From Nitrospirota bacterium (GTDB taxonomy: Bacteria; JACPQY01), in the NCBI GenBank assembly GCA_016190245.1, contig JACPQY010000008.1, positions 1-45,937 of the forward strand: 45,937 nt of DNA, given 5' to 3'. This document shows, piece after piece, positions 34,486-43,289 of this stretch. A program made the position numbers and the translations under genes. The notes below the pieces were generated by a model. It did no database searches, was not told where the DNA came from, and saw nothing but the letters and a program-made list of their open reading frames with translations. Within the stretch, counting starts at the first letter, position 1. Every line of letters starts with the position of its first letter.

Positions 34486-36423
34486 ATGCGTCTGAGAGCC
34501 TTCGAGATCCGCTGGGCCGCCGGACTCGTCCGTGCCTTGCTTCCGCTCGATCGCTCCACGCGGTTCGCGTCCGTCGCGCGCGACATCCCGCTCGATGCCT
34601 TCATCCAGGACTTCGTGGGCCGCCCGCCTGCCTTCGTGGGGTGGGTCTATCGGCTGCTCATCTGGTGTTTCGAGTGGCTCCCGCCGATCCTCATCGGCCG
34701 GTTCCGTCGCTTCAGCCGGCTCTCCGCCAAGGATCAGGAGGCCTACGTGCAGGCGTGGGGGGCGGCGGAATTCTACCCCCTCCGCCAGGGCCTCAATCTC
34801 CTCAAAATCATGACGGCGCTCGCGCTGGGCGGTGAACCGGCCGTCCAGCGGGCGCTGGGCTATCACAAGGAATTCGGCAGTCGGGAGTCGGCAGTGGGCA
34901 GCAAGAAGGGCGGGCGGGACCTCGTAGCGATTTCCGATTCCCGACTTCCGACTCCCGACTCTCGACTGCCGACTGCCGATGACGAGGCCGATTTCGTCGT
35001 TGTCGGCAGCGGCGCCGCGGGGGCGACGTTCGCCCGCACGGCAGCGCGGTTGGGAGCGTCCGTTCTGATCCTGGAGGAAGGTCCCATCGTGGGCAGGGAC
35101 GACTACTCCACGAACCTGTGGCGCTCGATGAAAACCATGTGGCGGGATTGCGGCCGCAGCGCAGCTTTGGGCCGCGCGATGGTGCCCTACCTCCAGGCGC
35201 GCTGCGTGGGCGGCACGACCGTCATCAACTCCGGCATCAGTTGGCGCCTGCCGGACGACATCTATCCGGAGTGGGAGCGCGAGCACGGTGTCCGCCTGGA
35301 TCGGGATCGTTTGGAGGCCTGCTTCGATGAGATCGAGCGCGACTTGAACATCGGTCCCACGGAGGAGCCTCTTTTCGGCGAGAACAACCGGCTCCTCAAG
35401 GTGGCGGCGGAGCGGTTGGGGCTGCGATCGAGACCGACGGCGCGCAACGTGAAGGGTTGCGAGGGACTCTCCCTGTGCAACCAGGGCTGCCCGCGGGGGC
35501 ACAAACTGAGCATGGAGGTGACGTACGTTCCCGACGCGCTCGCCCACGGGGCGACGCTGGTTGATCGGTGCCGTGTGGAGCGGATCGTGATCGAACGAGG
35601 GCGGGCCGTCGGCGTTGAGGCGAGGCACGACGGAGGGCGATTCGTGGCACGGGCGCGGCGCGGTGTGGTGGTCGCCGCCAGCGCGGTTCAAAGCCCTGTC
35701 CTACTCCAGCGCAGCGGGCTGGGACGATCGAACGGCCACCTCGGCCGGCATTTTCAGGCGCACCCCGGCATCGGCATTGCCGCTCTTTTCGAGGAGCCCG
35801 TCCGGCTCTGGGACGGCGCCACGCAGGGGTACGAGTGCGAACACTTCCGGTCGCTGCGTTTCAAGATCGAGACTCTGGCGCTCCCGATGGAGCTCCTCAT
35901 CGCGCGGATTCCGGGCGCGGGATTGCGCCTCCTCGAACGCGTGGAGGCGGCGGATCGTCTGGCCTTGTGGGGCGTGCAAGTGCGGTGCCGCGCCGAGGGG
36001 ACCGTTCGCTCGAGCGCGATCGGTCCGCTCGTTTTCTACGCCCCCACGGCGGAGGACTGCGGCCTGTTCCAGCGCGCGGCCTACGAGACGGCCCGGCTGT
36101 TCTTTGCCGCGGGCGCGCGAGCCGTTTTCCCCGGCATCAAGGGCGCCCCGGAGGAATTGCACAGCGAGGAAGAGGCCCGGCGCCTGCTCGATCTTCGCAT
36201 CGAACCTCGGGATCTCACCATGGCCATGACGCACCTCTTCGGCACTTGTCGTATGGGCCCCGACCCGCGGCGATCCGTCGTGAACTTCGATTTCGAGACG
36301 CACGACGTGCGCGGACTCTACGTCGTGGATTCGAGCGTCTTCCCCACGAACCTTGGTGTGAACCCCCAGGAGCCGATCATGGCGCTGGCGATGTATGCGG
36401 CGCTGGGGATCGTGAGCCCGTGA
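34486..36423 (+). CDS. GMC-family FAD oxidoreductase
   Basis: 645 aa. An N-terminal helical region with a hydrophobic segment (VGWVYRLLIWCFEWLPPILI) precedes the FAD-binding domain: DFVVVGSGAAGATFA, LEEGP, CVGGTTVINSGISWRLP. The C terminus has the catalytic-region HLFGTCRMG and the FAD loop DSSVFPTNLGVNPQEPIMAL. The layout resembles long-chain alcohol oxidases. An in-frame low-complexity insertion occupies residues ~130-165 (34873-34980) just before the FAD domain. Two Cys in LCNQGCPRG are also notable. Confidence 0.88.
   Translation: MRLRAFEIRWAAGLVRALLPLDRSTRFASVARDIPLDAFIQDFVGRPPAFVGWVYRLLIWCFEWLPPILIGRFRRFSRLSAKDQEAYVQAWGAAEFYPLRQGLNLLKIMTALALGGEPAVQRALGYHKEFGSRESAVGSKKGGRDLVAISDSRLPTPDSRLPTADDEADFVVVGSGAAGATFARTAARLGASVLILEEGPIVGRDDYSTNLWRSMKTMWRDCGRSAALGRAMVPYLQARCVGGTTVINSGISWRLPDDIYPEWEREHGVRLDRDRLEACFDEIERDLNIGPTEEPLFGENNRLLKVAAERLGLRSRPTARNVKGCEGLSLCNQGCPRGHKLSMEVTYVPDALAHGATLVDRCRVERIVIERGRAVGVEARHDGGRFVARARRGVVVAASAVQSPVLLQRSGLGRSNGHLGRHFQAHPGIGIAALFEEPVRLWDGATQGYECEHFRSLRFKIETLALPMELLIARIPGAGLRLLERVEAADRLALWGVQVRCRAEGTVRSSAIGPLVFYAPTAEDCGLFQRAAYETARLFFAAGARAVFPGIKGAPEELHSEEEARRLLDLRIEPRDLTMAMTHLFGTCRMGPDPRRSVVNFDFETHDVRGLYVVDSSVFPTNLGVNPQEPIMALAMYAALGIVSP
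34873..34980 (+). repeat. In-frame palindromic simple repeat in GMC gene
   Basis: The left arm contains GGCAGTCGGGAGTCGGCAGT and the right arm CCGACTCCCGACTCTCGACT followed by GCCGACTGCC. They are inverted and made of GGCAGTCGG/GGAGTCGG units. The insert translates to GSRESAVGSKKGGRDL, then SDSRLPTPDSRLPTAD, in a linker. A related unit is inserted in hisF. Confidence 0.75.
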
Positions 36424-36501
36424 TCCCGGGAACCCGTGATCCGGCAGGAGGGCGCGTCGCGCCTCCCGTCTCCCTGGTTCCCCGCCTCCCGGACTCCCCG
36501 C

Positions 36502-37584
36502 TCAGAGTTCCATCGCGCCTACGGCGGAGGCCGCCCGGCGCGGCTTGAACACGAACATCCGGGCCAGCTCGCGCACGCGGCGCAGATCGAACCGGGCCTG
36601 ATTCTCCCCGCGGCACTTGAACCAGCAGTCGGAGCAGTCCGGCGCGGGGATCGGTCCGTTGTATTCGGTGTAGTGCATCACGGGGTCGAACTCCGAGCAG
36701 ACTTTCAAATGACCGTCGGCCGTCACCTGTACCCACGCCTCGCCCGCGCGGCAGCCGTCCACGTGTTCGTTCTCGAAGTAGCTCGGCATCGTCTGCAGGT
36801 AGAAGTCGGAGTTGTTGATGCAGCCGTACCGCTGTTTGTAGTCGAGGATGAGGGCGATCTTCTCGCGCAGCACGGGCAGGCGCTCCGGTGTGATCCAGAA
36901 GTCCTTCTTGCCCACCTTCGTGTAGGAGAAAGCCGTGAAGGAGTTGTTGATGCCGAGACGCCGTCCGAGCGCGAGAAAGGCGTCCACGTCTTCCAGGTTC
37001 TTGTTGTGGAGGACGGTGCCGAGTTGCACGTTGCGGAACGGAAGCGTTCGGATCTTGGGGATCTCCTCGCAGAGGTGGTTGAACAGGCCCGGCAGGCCGC
37101 GCTGCGCATCGTGTCGCTCGTCCGGGAAATCGAGGGAGAAGTTGATCGCATCGAGGCCCGATTCATAGAGATGCTTGGCCTTCGCGTAGGTCATCAGCCC
37201 GCCGTGCGTGGTCATGGAGGTGAAGATGATGTCCGTCTTCGTCTTCAGGTTGTAGAGAATGTCCGGCAGATCCTTCCGGAGCGTCGGCTCGCCGCCCGAG
37301 AGCGTGACGTAGAGCGGTTGGACGCGGTTCACGACGTCCACATAGTCCGGCAGGCGGTCCTCCTGCTTTACTTTCCAGTAGTCGCAGAACCCGCACCCTG
37401 CGTTGCACATGATCGTGACCTCGATGTTGAGGTAGAGCGGTCGGCGGCGGAGCTTGGTGAGGAGATATCTCTTCGGGAGCCGGACCAGATAGGTGTAGTA
37501 GAGGTTGTGCTTGAGGCCGCGCGTCCTGCGCGCGACGGGAGGCGCGGCGGCACGGCCCTTGCCCGAGACTTGGGGATTGTCCAT
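36502..37584 (-). CDS. Radical SAM/SPASM-like protein
   Basis: About 360 aa. The [4Fe-4S]-SAM motif CNAGCGFCDYW (CxxxCxxC) is followed by the SAM-binding LSGGEPTLRKDLPDIL. The C-terminal part has extra cysteines (HVDGCRAGEAWVQV, LKVCSEF, CSDCWFKCRGE) like a SPASM or twitch auxiliary cluster. Such enzymes modify peptides, lipids (for example HpnH-like) or tRNA. The substrate here is not clear. ATG 37584 is chosen; ATG 37599 is an alternative. TACGAT lies just upstream. It is convergent with the GMC gene and divergent from the NtrC-type gene. Confidence 0.87.
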   Translation of the reverse strand: MDNPQVSGKGRAAAPPVARRTRGLKHNLYYTYLVRLPKRYLLTKLRRRPLYLNIEVTIMCNAGCGFCDYWKVKQEDRLPDYVDVVNRVQPLYVTLSGGEPTLRKDLPDILYNLKTKTDIIFTSMTTHGGLMTYAKAKHLYESGLDAINFSLDFPDERHDAQRGLPGLFNHLCEEIPKIRTLPFRNVQLGTVLHNKNLEDVDAFLALGRRLGINNSFTAFSYTKVGKKDFWITPERLPVLREKIALILDYKQRYGCINNSDFYLQTMPSYFENEHVDGCRAGEAWVQVTADGHLKVCSEFDPVMHYTEYNGPIPAPDCSDCWFKCRGENQARFDLRRVRELARMFVFKPRRAASAVGAMEL

Positions 37585-37700
37585 GGCTCGAACGTGCATC
37601 GTAGATCGTGCTTGTCCGCTTTTCAAACCTGCTGCGGGGCTGGTTGGACGCCCCGTTGCGAGTTCGCAGGTCGCAATTCCCGGCGTATGATAGCGGCGGG

Positions 37701-39032
37701 ATGGGTGTCAGGATCCTGGTTGCCGACGATCACGAGGAGATGCGGCTCGTGCTCCGCCGGATACTCGAGAATGCCGGCTACGAAGTTCTCGAGGGCGCAA
37801 GCGCGGCCGAGGCCGCGGGGCTCCTCAGGGAGCAGCCTGTCTCCTTGATTGTGACCGACCTTCGGATGGAGAACGAGTCGAGCGGAATCCGCCTACTGGA
37901 GGTTTCGAAATCCAGAGATCCAAAGGTCCCCGTCATTCTGCTGACCGCGTTCGCCAGCGTGGAATCCACCGTGGAGGCCGTGCGAAAAGGGGCGTTCGAC
38001 TGCATAGGGAAGCCGTTCGAACCGAAGGAGTTTCTGGCGCTGGTCGAGCGGGCCCTCGCCCGGCGCGCCGAGGGATCGGCGCGGCCGCATCGCGAGAGTG
38101 AAGGCGCAGGCGAGGAGACCGTCGCAACCGAGATGGTGGGCCGGTCGAAGGCCATGCTGGACGTGTACAAGCTGATCGCGCATGCCGCGGCGAGCGATCT
38201 TCCCGTGCTGATCGAGGGCGAGACGGGGACGGGCAAGGAACTGGTTGGCCGCGCCATCCATCGCCACGGGGTGCGCGTGGGGAAGCCGTTTCTCGCCGTG
38301 AACTGCGCCGCCCTCCCCGAGCCGCTTCTCGAGTCCGAGCTCTTCGGACACGTCAGGGGGGCCTTCACGGGCGCCGAGGCCATGCGCCGCGGCCTCCTGG
38401 TGGAGTGCGGAGGCGGCACGCTCTTCCTCGATGAGGTCGGCGATCTCCCCCCCGCGGTGCAGCCGAAGCTGCTGCGCGCGTTGGAAGAGCGAGCGGTGCG
38501 TCCCCTCGGTTCCAGCTCTTCGATGGCGATCGACGTGAGGATTGTCTCCGCCACGAATCGCCCCCTGCCCGAGTTCGTCTCGCAACGGCAATTCCGGGAG
38601 GATCTGTTCTATCGCTTGAACGCGATCACCATCCGCCTACCTCCCCTGCGCGAGCGCCGGGAGGACATTCCCCTTCTAGCCGAGTTTTTTGTTCGCCGCT
38701 TTGCGCGGGAAGGAACGTCCCCGCCGGTCTTGGAGTCGGAAGCCGAGGCTTGGCTCCGGGCCTATGACTGGCCCGGAAACGTCCGGCAGTTGCAGCACGC
38801 GATCCAGTGGGCGCTCTCGAGGAGGCATGCCGACCGGCTGGGCCTCGAGGATTTCGCGGGTCTTCCCGGTCGGTTCCCGACGCAGACGTGGAAGCCCCTC
38901 GCGCAGCTTGAGGCGGAGTACATCCAGGAGGTGCTGGCGGCTGTGGGCGGCAATGTCACCAAGGCCGCCGAGATCCTCGGGATTGACCGCAAGACGTTGT
39001 ACCGCAAGACGGGGCGTGTGACCGCCCCGTAG
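37701..39032 (+). CDS. NtrC-family sigma-54 response regulator
   Basis: 443 aa. A receiver domain (ILVADDHEEM, phospho-acceptor in IVTDLRME near D53, LLTAF, GKPF) is followed by AAA+ with Walker A GETGTGKE (about 172), an intact sigma-54 loop FGHVRGAFTGAE (about 215), Walker B GGTLFLDEVGD, and the arginine region FREDLFYRLN. A Fis HTH ends the protein (NVTKAAEILGIDRKTLYRKT). It is a fully functional-looking enhancer-binding protein, a contrast to the degenerate one at 29187. TATGAT lies 9 nt before the ATG. It precedes a sensor kinase operon. Confidence 0.95.
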   Translation: MGVRILVADDHEEMRLVLRRILENAGYEVLEGASAAEAAGLLREQPVSLIVTDLRMENESSGIRLLEVSKSRDPKVPVILLTAFASVESTVEAVRKGAFDCIGKPFEPKEFLALVERALARRAEGSARPHRESEGAGEETVATEMVGRSKAMLDVYKLIAHAAASDLPVLIEGETGTGKELVGRAIHRHGVRVGKPFLAVNCAALPEPLLESELFGHVRGAFTGAEAMRRGLLVECGGGTLFLDEVGDLPPAVQPKLLRALEERAVRPLGSSSSMAIDVRIVSATNRPLPEFVSQRQFREDLFYRLNAITIRLPPLRERREDIPLLAEFFVRRFAREGTSPPVLESEAEAWLRAYDWPGNVRQLQHAIQWALSRRHADRLGLEDFAGLPGRFPTQTWKPLAQLEAEYIQEVLAAVGGNVTKAAEILGIDRKTLYRKTGRVTAP

Positions 39033-39129
39033 TGGGGCGGCGCCACACCGCGTTCGTCCCGTTTCGCCCCTGCTCGCCCGCGGCCGTCCTCTAACCAGGC
39101 GAAACCGCGAGTCATTCTGCGCTGGTTTC

Positions 39130-39144
39130 TGGAACAACCCTTGC
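39130..39144 (+). promoter_or_regulatory. Possible -24/-12 (sigma-54) promoter of kinase operon
   Basis: TGGAACAACCCTTGC has GG and GC separated by exactly 10 nt and resembles TGGCAC-N5-TTGC. It lies downstream of an NtrC-type gene. The predicted start (about 39156) falls after the SD of the kinase gene and only 3 nt before its ATG, so transcripts would be leaderless. This weakens the call. Confidence 0.3.
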
Positions 39145-39158
39145 GAGGAGGTGCCTCG

Positions 39159-41465
39159 ATGAATGAACAAGACCGACCGCCGGAAGGTGGATCTGGGCCT
39201 CTGGATGTTCACGAATCCGTGAGAAGAGCTCTCAGGATTGATCTCGGCGTGAGCCTGGCTCTGCTCGGGGTTTTGGCGGCGGCGCTGACGCTGATGGAGG
39301 TCGGGAGGGCGGGGCATGCCGGAGATCTGGAACGCCTCGAGGCGCAACGCCATCGCGCCTCCAAGCTCCACGCCGATTTGCAGAACGTGTTTTTGGAGCC
39401 CGTGCACATCACGCCGGAGGGTATCGGCGGCGTGCGGGCGGAGCTGAGGGAAAGGCGCTCCGAGATTTACCATGAGTTGGCCGACGTCGAGAGTGTGAGC
39501 TTGGCGACGGAGCGACCGCTGGCGGGCGCGTTTCGCAACGCAGATGAGGCGTACTTCGGTTCGGCTTTCAAGCTTCTGGACGGGGTTCAGCGGCGCGCTC
39601 CGCAGGGGGATCTCTCCGCCCTGGCCGGTGAACTCGAGTCGGCGCGCGCGAACATGATGGACTCGCTCGCCCGGTGGCGAGCCAGTCTCAGCGCCAGAGA
39701 CGACCAACTCCGGCAGGCGCGGCACGTCTCGGACCGGATGGCCACTGTTGTACCGTTTCTGATCATCGGGGCGGTGGTGGCCACCCGGTTCGTTCTTCAC
39801 CGGGGATTTGTTCAGCCGCTCGTCGATCGGCTTGCCACGGAGGGCGAGGAGGCACGCGCTATCGCGAGGCGCAGCGAGCGTCTCCGTCAGATGATGTCCG
39901 CCATTGCGTACCACTCTCCCGCGGCCATTTGGGGCGCGGGACCCGATCTGTGCGTGAGCGTCTGGAGCCGCGGGGCGGCGCGACTCTTCGGTTTCGATGA
40001 GGAGGAAGTTCTGGGCAGGCCGGTGCTCGACCTCATCGCGTCCTCACAGGCGGGGGAGATCGAAGCGCGCCTGCGGGAGCTCGGTCAGCGGGGCGGTTCC
40101 CTCGAGATCGAGACTGTTTGCCGGGCCAAGGACCGTCGTCTTGTGCCGGTCCTTCTGGGTGTTTCACCCTTCCACTCGGCGGCCGGCGAGTTGGAAGGAT
40201 TCGCCTGCGTCGTCCAGGATGTGACCCCTCGCAAGACACTCGAGGCGGCGCACGACCTTTCGCTCGAACTTGCCAGCCACCTCGATCCAACGGCTGTCTC
40301 GAGGCGGCTGCTCGATTTCATCCTTCAAACAACACAGTGCGATCAGGCCGTCCTCTTGGAGTACGACGATCGTGCCTCCACCTTCTCGGTCATCGGGGCC
40401 GTTGGGTACGGACAGGAGAGGCTGCCCGAGTGGCCCACCTGCCCCGCGGCCGAGGATTTGGTCGGACGCCGGATCCTGACGGGCAAGATCGGCGTGCTGG
40501 AGGTGACCGCAGCCGATCTTGAGGTCTCCCCTGCTCTCAAGGTCCTGGTCGAAGCGCCTCCTCCTGCTGCCTCCGTGGTTCTTGTTCCTCTCGTGCAACC
40601 CGGCCCGAAGATCCTGGGTGGGTGCGTGGTCGTTTCCAAAACCCGGCGCGAATGGGATGCCCGCGACATTTCGGCGCTGGAATTGAGCTCGGCCTATGGC
40701 GCCATCGCCCTCCACAACGCGCGGCTCTACGAGGCGCAGTCTCAATCCCTCGATCGGATGCGGGAACTCGACGAACTGAAGACCACCTTCCTCGCCAGTG
40801 TTTCACACGAAATCAAGACCCCTCTCTCCGTCATCCGGGGATCCGCGAGCCACCTCCTTTCCTCCGGAGAAGGCCCCCTCAGCGACGCGCAGCGGCGCTT
40901 CCTCGGCATCATTCTCCGCAACTCGGAAATCCTCAGTGGGTTCATCTCGAATCTCCTCGATCTTTCGCGGATTGAAGCAGGCCGTTTCCAACTCCAACTC
41001 TCCGCGTGCTCGGCCCGCGAGGTCCTCGACGAAGTTCTGGAGGCTTTGGGCAGCCGCGCCCGCGAGAAGGGAATCCAACTCGTGAGGGCGGCCGACGTCC
41101 CGGACCGCGAGTCCAGCCGCATCCGGGCCGATCGAGACCGGCTCAGGCAGGTCTTGGTCAACCTCTGTTCGAACGCCATCCGTTTCACGCCCGAGGGGGG
41201 CCGCGTCGACGTGGACCTTCGGGCTGGTCGTGACGGGGTCGAGATCGGGTTTGCCGATACCGGGATCGGCATTCCGGAGGACGACCAGCCACGGATTTTC
41301 GAGAAGTTTTTCCAGGCCGGCAACGTGAGCGGATCCCTGCGGAAGGATGGGACGGGACTCGGCCTCGCCATCTCGAAGGCCATCGTGGAGGCTCACGGGG
41401 GCTCGATCGGGTTTGTGAGCGAGCCAGGCCGCGGGAGCCGGTTCTCCGTCTTCTTCAAGCGTTGA
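39159..41465 (+). CDS. Membrane sensor histidine kinase (PAS-GAF-HisKA-HATPase)
   Basis: 768 aa. Two transmembrane helices (VSLALLGVLAAALTLMEV and VVPFLIIGAVVATRFVL, about residues 28-46 and 200-217) flank a periplasmic helical sensor. Then come a PAS domain (~245-365), a GAF domain (~375-530), HisKA with SHEIKTPLSVI (phospho-His near residue 550), and HATPase motifs NLCSNAIRFTPEGG, DTGIGIPEDDQPRIFEKFF and GTGLGLAISKAI. The ATG at 39159 has the SD GAGGAGG. It is 6 nt from the GGDEF regulator gene. Confidence 0.95.
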   Translation: MNEQDRPPEGGSGPLDVHESVRRALRIDLGVSLALLGVLAAALTLMEVGRAGHAGDLERLEAQRHRASKLHADLQNVFLEPVHITPEGIGGVRAELRERRSEIYHELADVESVSLATERPLAGAFRNADEAYFGSAFKLLDGVQRRAPQGDLSALAGELESARANMMDSLARWRASLSARDDQLRQARHVSDRMATVVPFLIIGAVVATRFVLHRGFVQPLVDRLATEGEEARAIARRSERLRQMMSAIAYHSPAAIWGAGPDLCVSVWSRGAARLFGFDEEEVLGRPVLDLIASSQAGEIEARLRELGQRGGSLEIETVCRAKDRRLVPVLLGVSPFHSAAGELEGFACVVQDVTPRKTLEAAHDLSLELASHLDPTAVSRRLLDFILQTTQCDQAVLLEYDDRASTFSVIGAVGYGQERLPEWPTCPAAEDLVGRRILTGKIGVLEVTAADLEVSPALKVLVEAPPPAASVVLVPLVQPGPKILGGCVVVSKTRREWDARDISALELSSAYGAIALHNARLYEAQSQSLDRMRELDELKTTFLASVSHEIKTPLSVIRGSASHLLSSGEGPLSDAQRRFLGIILRNSEILSGFISNLLDLSRIEAGRFQLQLSACSAREVLDEVLEALGSRAREKGIQLVRAADVPDRESSRIRADRDRLRQVLVNLCSNAIRFTPEGGRVDVDLRAGRDGVEIGFADTGIGIPEDDQPRIFEKFFQAGNVSGSLRKDGTGLGLAISKAIVEAHGGSIGFVSEPGRGSRFSVFFKR

Positions 41466-41471
41466 CCTCCG

Positions 41472-42626
41472 ATGGATGCCGGCCCCGAGCTGCGCGCCCC
41501 TTCGCCGGATGGAGTCCGACTCGACGGCAGGCCCGCTTCGGCCCGACACGCTCCCACGATTCTTGTGGTGGAGGATGCCCCCGACTTCCAAGACCTGCTC
41601 CAGGCGGTCTTCCGTCAAGCGGGTTTCCGCACCCGTGCCGCAGGAACCTCTCGCGAGGCGCTGAGAGTCCTTGCCCGCGTGCCGGTCGATGTCATCCTAC
41701 TGGATATCGGCCTGCCGGGACGCAACGGGGTGGAGTTTCTCCGGGTGCTGCGGCGTGACCTGAAAAACGTGCAGGTCCCCGTCGTGGTGCTCAGCGGATG
41801 CGACGAAGCGGGAACGAAACGCCGCGCGTTGGAGGAGGGGGCGGATGACTACCTCGTGAAGCCCTTCGATCTCGGAGAACTTGTCACGCGGATCCGTCGC
41901 AGAATGGAGCGCAACAGGGCGTTGGCGGGCCTCAACCCCCTCACGGAGCTTCCCGGCAGCCCCGCCATCTACGCAGAGATCCAACGTCGCATCGACGCGG
42001 CCGAATCTTTTGCCCTCGGCTACGCGGACCTGAGGAACTTCAAGGCCGTGAACGACCATTTCGGGCCCTATTGCGGAGACGAAGTCATTCGGCATACCGC
42101 CAGGATCCTCCAGTGCTGCCTCGAAGACTGGGAGGGTCTCGGGCCCTTCCTCGGTCACATCGGCGGAGACGATTTCATGTTTGTGGGTCGGCCCGAGAAC
42201 GCCCCGCGAATGGCGGATTCGATGATTTCCACCTTCGACCTTTGGGTCTCCGACCACGTCCGCCGGTTGGATGGAGCCGTCGCGTCCCTCCTGGATACTC
42301 GTTCGGGCAGGCTTCTTTCGCGCCCCTACTTGACTCTTCACATCGGTATAGCCGCACATCCGGGGCCGTCTCCTTCGACGGTACAGGAGGTGGTGGAATC
42401 GGCCGCCCGCGCCAAGGAGCGGGCCAAGGCCGACCCCGGAAGTGCCTGGTGCCTCTCGCGCGTCGGGTTGGACGGGGTCGGAACGGGCTCGGTCTCTCAT
42501 CGCCCCCTCCAGCGGAACGGCACACGTGGGGTGCGACACCGTGTTCTGTCGGCAAGGGGAACGAAAGCGCCGGCGTCCCCCGCCAGGCCGTCGATTTCCG
42601 GCGCCGAAAGGAACAACGAGCCATGA
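41472..42626 (+). CDS. Response regulator with GGDEF-like output domain
   Basis: 384 aa. Receiver domain at ~28-145 (ILVVEDAPDF, acceptor in ILLDIGLPG near D77, VKPFDLGEL). A diguanylate-cyclase-type domain follows with DLRNFKAVNDHFG and signature HIGGDDF (GGDDF, a variant of GGDEF). No RxxD inhibitory site is seen at the usual place. Activity is possible but uncertain. The C-terminal ~50 residues are Arg/Ser/Pro-rich. It is likely phosphorylated by the kinase encoded just upstream. Confidence 0.88.
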   Translation: MDAGPELRAPSPDGVRLDGRPASARHAPTILVVEDAPDFQDLLQAVFRQAGFRTRAAGTSREALRVLARVPVDVILLDIGLPGRNGVEFLRVLRRDLKNVQVPVVVLSGCDEAGTKRRALEEGADDYLVKPFDLGELVTRIRRRMERNRALAGLNPLTELPGSPAIYAEIQRRIDAAESFALGYADLRNFKAVNDHFGPYCGDEVIRHTARILQCCLEDWEGLGPFLGHIGGDDFMFVGRPENAPRMADSMISTFDLWVSDHVRRLDGAVASLLDTRSGRLLSRPYLTLHIGIAAHPGPSPSTVQEVVESAARAKERAKADPGSAWCLSRVGLDGVGTGSVSHRPLQRNGTRGVRHRVLSARGTKAPASPARPSISGAERNNEP

Positions 42627-42847
42627 ATCTGTTGATGAAGCGGGCGGCGATGGGCGGTGCCCTCGCCGTTTTTCTGGCCGTGACTCTCCCGGCCTCCGGG
42701 GCCGAAGCGAAAGCGCGCAAGGCCACGAAGGTCCAGTGCTGCCTGAAGAAGGAGGGTTGTCTTGCCGATGCGGATTGGCAGATGTTGACCGAGAAGGATT
42801 GCAAGGCCAAGGGGGGAACACTCAAGGAGCCTGCAAAGAAACCCTGA
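42623..42847 (+). CDS. Small secreted Cys-rich protein
   Basis: 74 aa. A Sec signal peptide (MKRAAMGGALAVFLAVTLPA, cleavage after SGAEA near residue 29) is followed by a ~45-residue basic mature part with four Cys (VQCCLKKEGCLADA, EKDCKAKGG), probably two disulfides or a metal site. The ATG overlaps the stop of the GGDEF gene (ATGA), so it is the last gene of the kinase operon. The function is unknown; it could be a sensor ligand or an envelope effector. Confidence 0.7.
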   Translation: MNLLMKRAAMGGALAVFLAVTLPASGAEAKARKATKVQCCLKKEGCLADADWQMLTEKDCKAKGGTLKEPAKKP

Positions 42848-42940
42848 GGACGGGCGAGGGATGACGCTGCGCGGGGTGCCCCTCCCGCCCCGCGCCCAAC
42901 GCATGCGTTTGCTTCGCCGTCTCCTCTCCGTATCGAGCGG

Positions 42941-42984
42941 GCGGGGTGCGGAACGGCTTGTCACCGTTTCCCGCACCCCCCCGC
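42941..42984. terminator. Long G/C hairpin after the kinase operon
   Basis: GCGGGGTGCGG-AACGG and CCGTT-TCCCGCACCCC pair around CTTGTCA with small bulges. It lies in the 200-bp gap after the secreted-protein gene. There is no T tract, so Rho-independent function is uncertain. Nothing else is seen in 42848-43034. Confidence 0.4.
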
Positions 42985-43036
42985 GCATCATCTGTCCATG
43001 AGGCCGGCGGGCTGACCGAAGCCTCGTTGTGGCCTA

Positions 43037-43042
43037 TACTCT
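43037..43042 (+). promoter_or_regulatory. -10 element of small membrane protein gene (leaderless)
   Basis: TACTCT ends 6 nt before the GTG at 43049; the overlapping TATACT (43035-43040) would give 8 nt. Confidence 0.45.
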
Positions 43043-43048
43043 CCGGCA

Positions 43049-43267
43049 GTGTTGACCGCTGCGACCCTCCTGTTTGCGAAGTTCGGGCACGCGATCGGAT
43101 TCATCCTCTACCGCATCGCGGTGTGGGTGGGCAGCGTGTCGCTGTTTCGCAAAGGCCGCGCGACAGGTCGAAAATCCTACTACGTCCTGGCCGTGCTGAC
43201 GTACGTGATGTCTTGGGTGGTTGTCCTGGTCGTTGCCGGCCTGTTCTGGAAGCGGTTCTCCGGATAG
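43049..43267 (+). CDS. Small membrane protein, two helices
   Basis: 72 aa, GTG start supported by the -10 spacing. Two hydrophobic segments (LLFAKFGHAIGFILYRIAVW and YYVLAVLTYVMSWVVVLVVA) are separated by a basic loop (FRKGRATGRKS). No family is recognised. It is convergent with the FAD-oxidase gene, 22 nt away. Confidence 0.6.
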   Translation: MLTAATLLFAKFGHAIGFILYRIAVWVGSVSLFRKGRATGRKSYYVLAVLTYVMSWVVVLVVAGLFWKRFSG

Positions 43268-43289
43268 CCGCGGGCGCCGGCTCGCGGAA

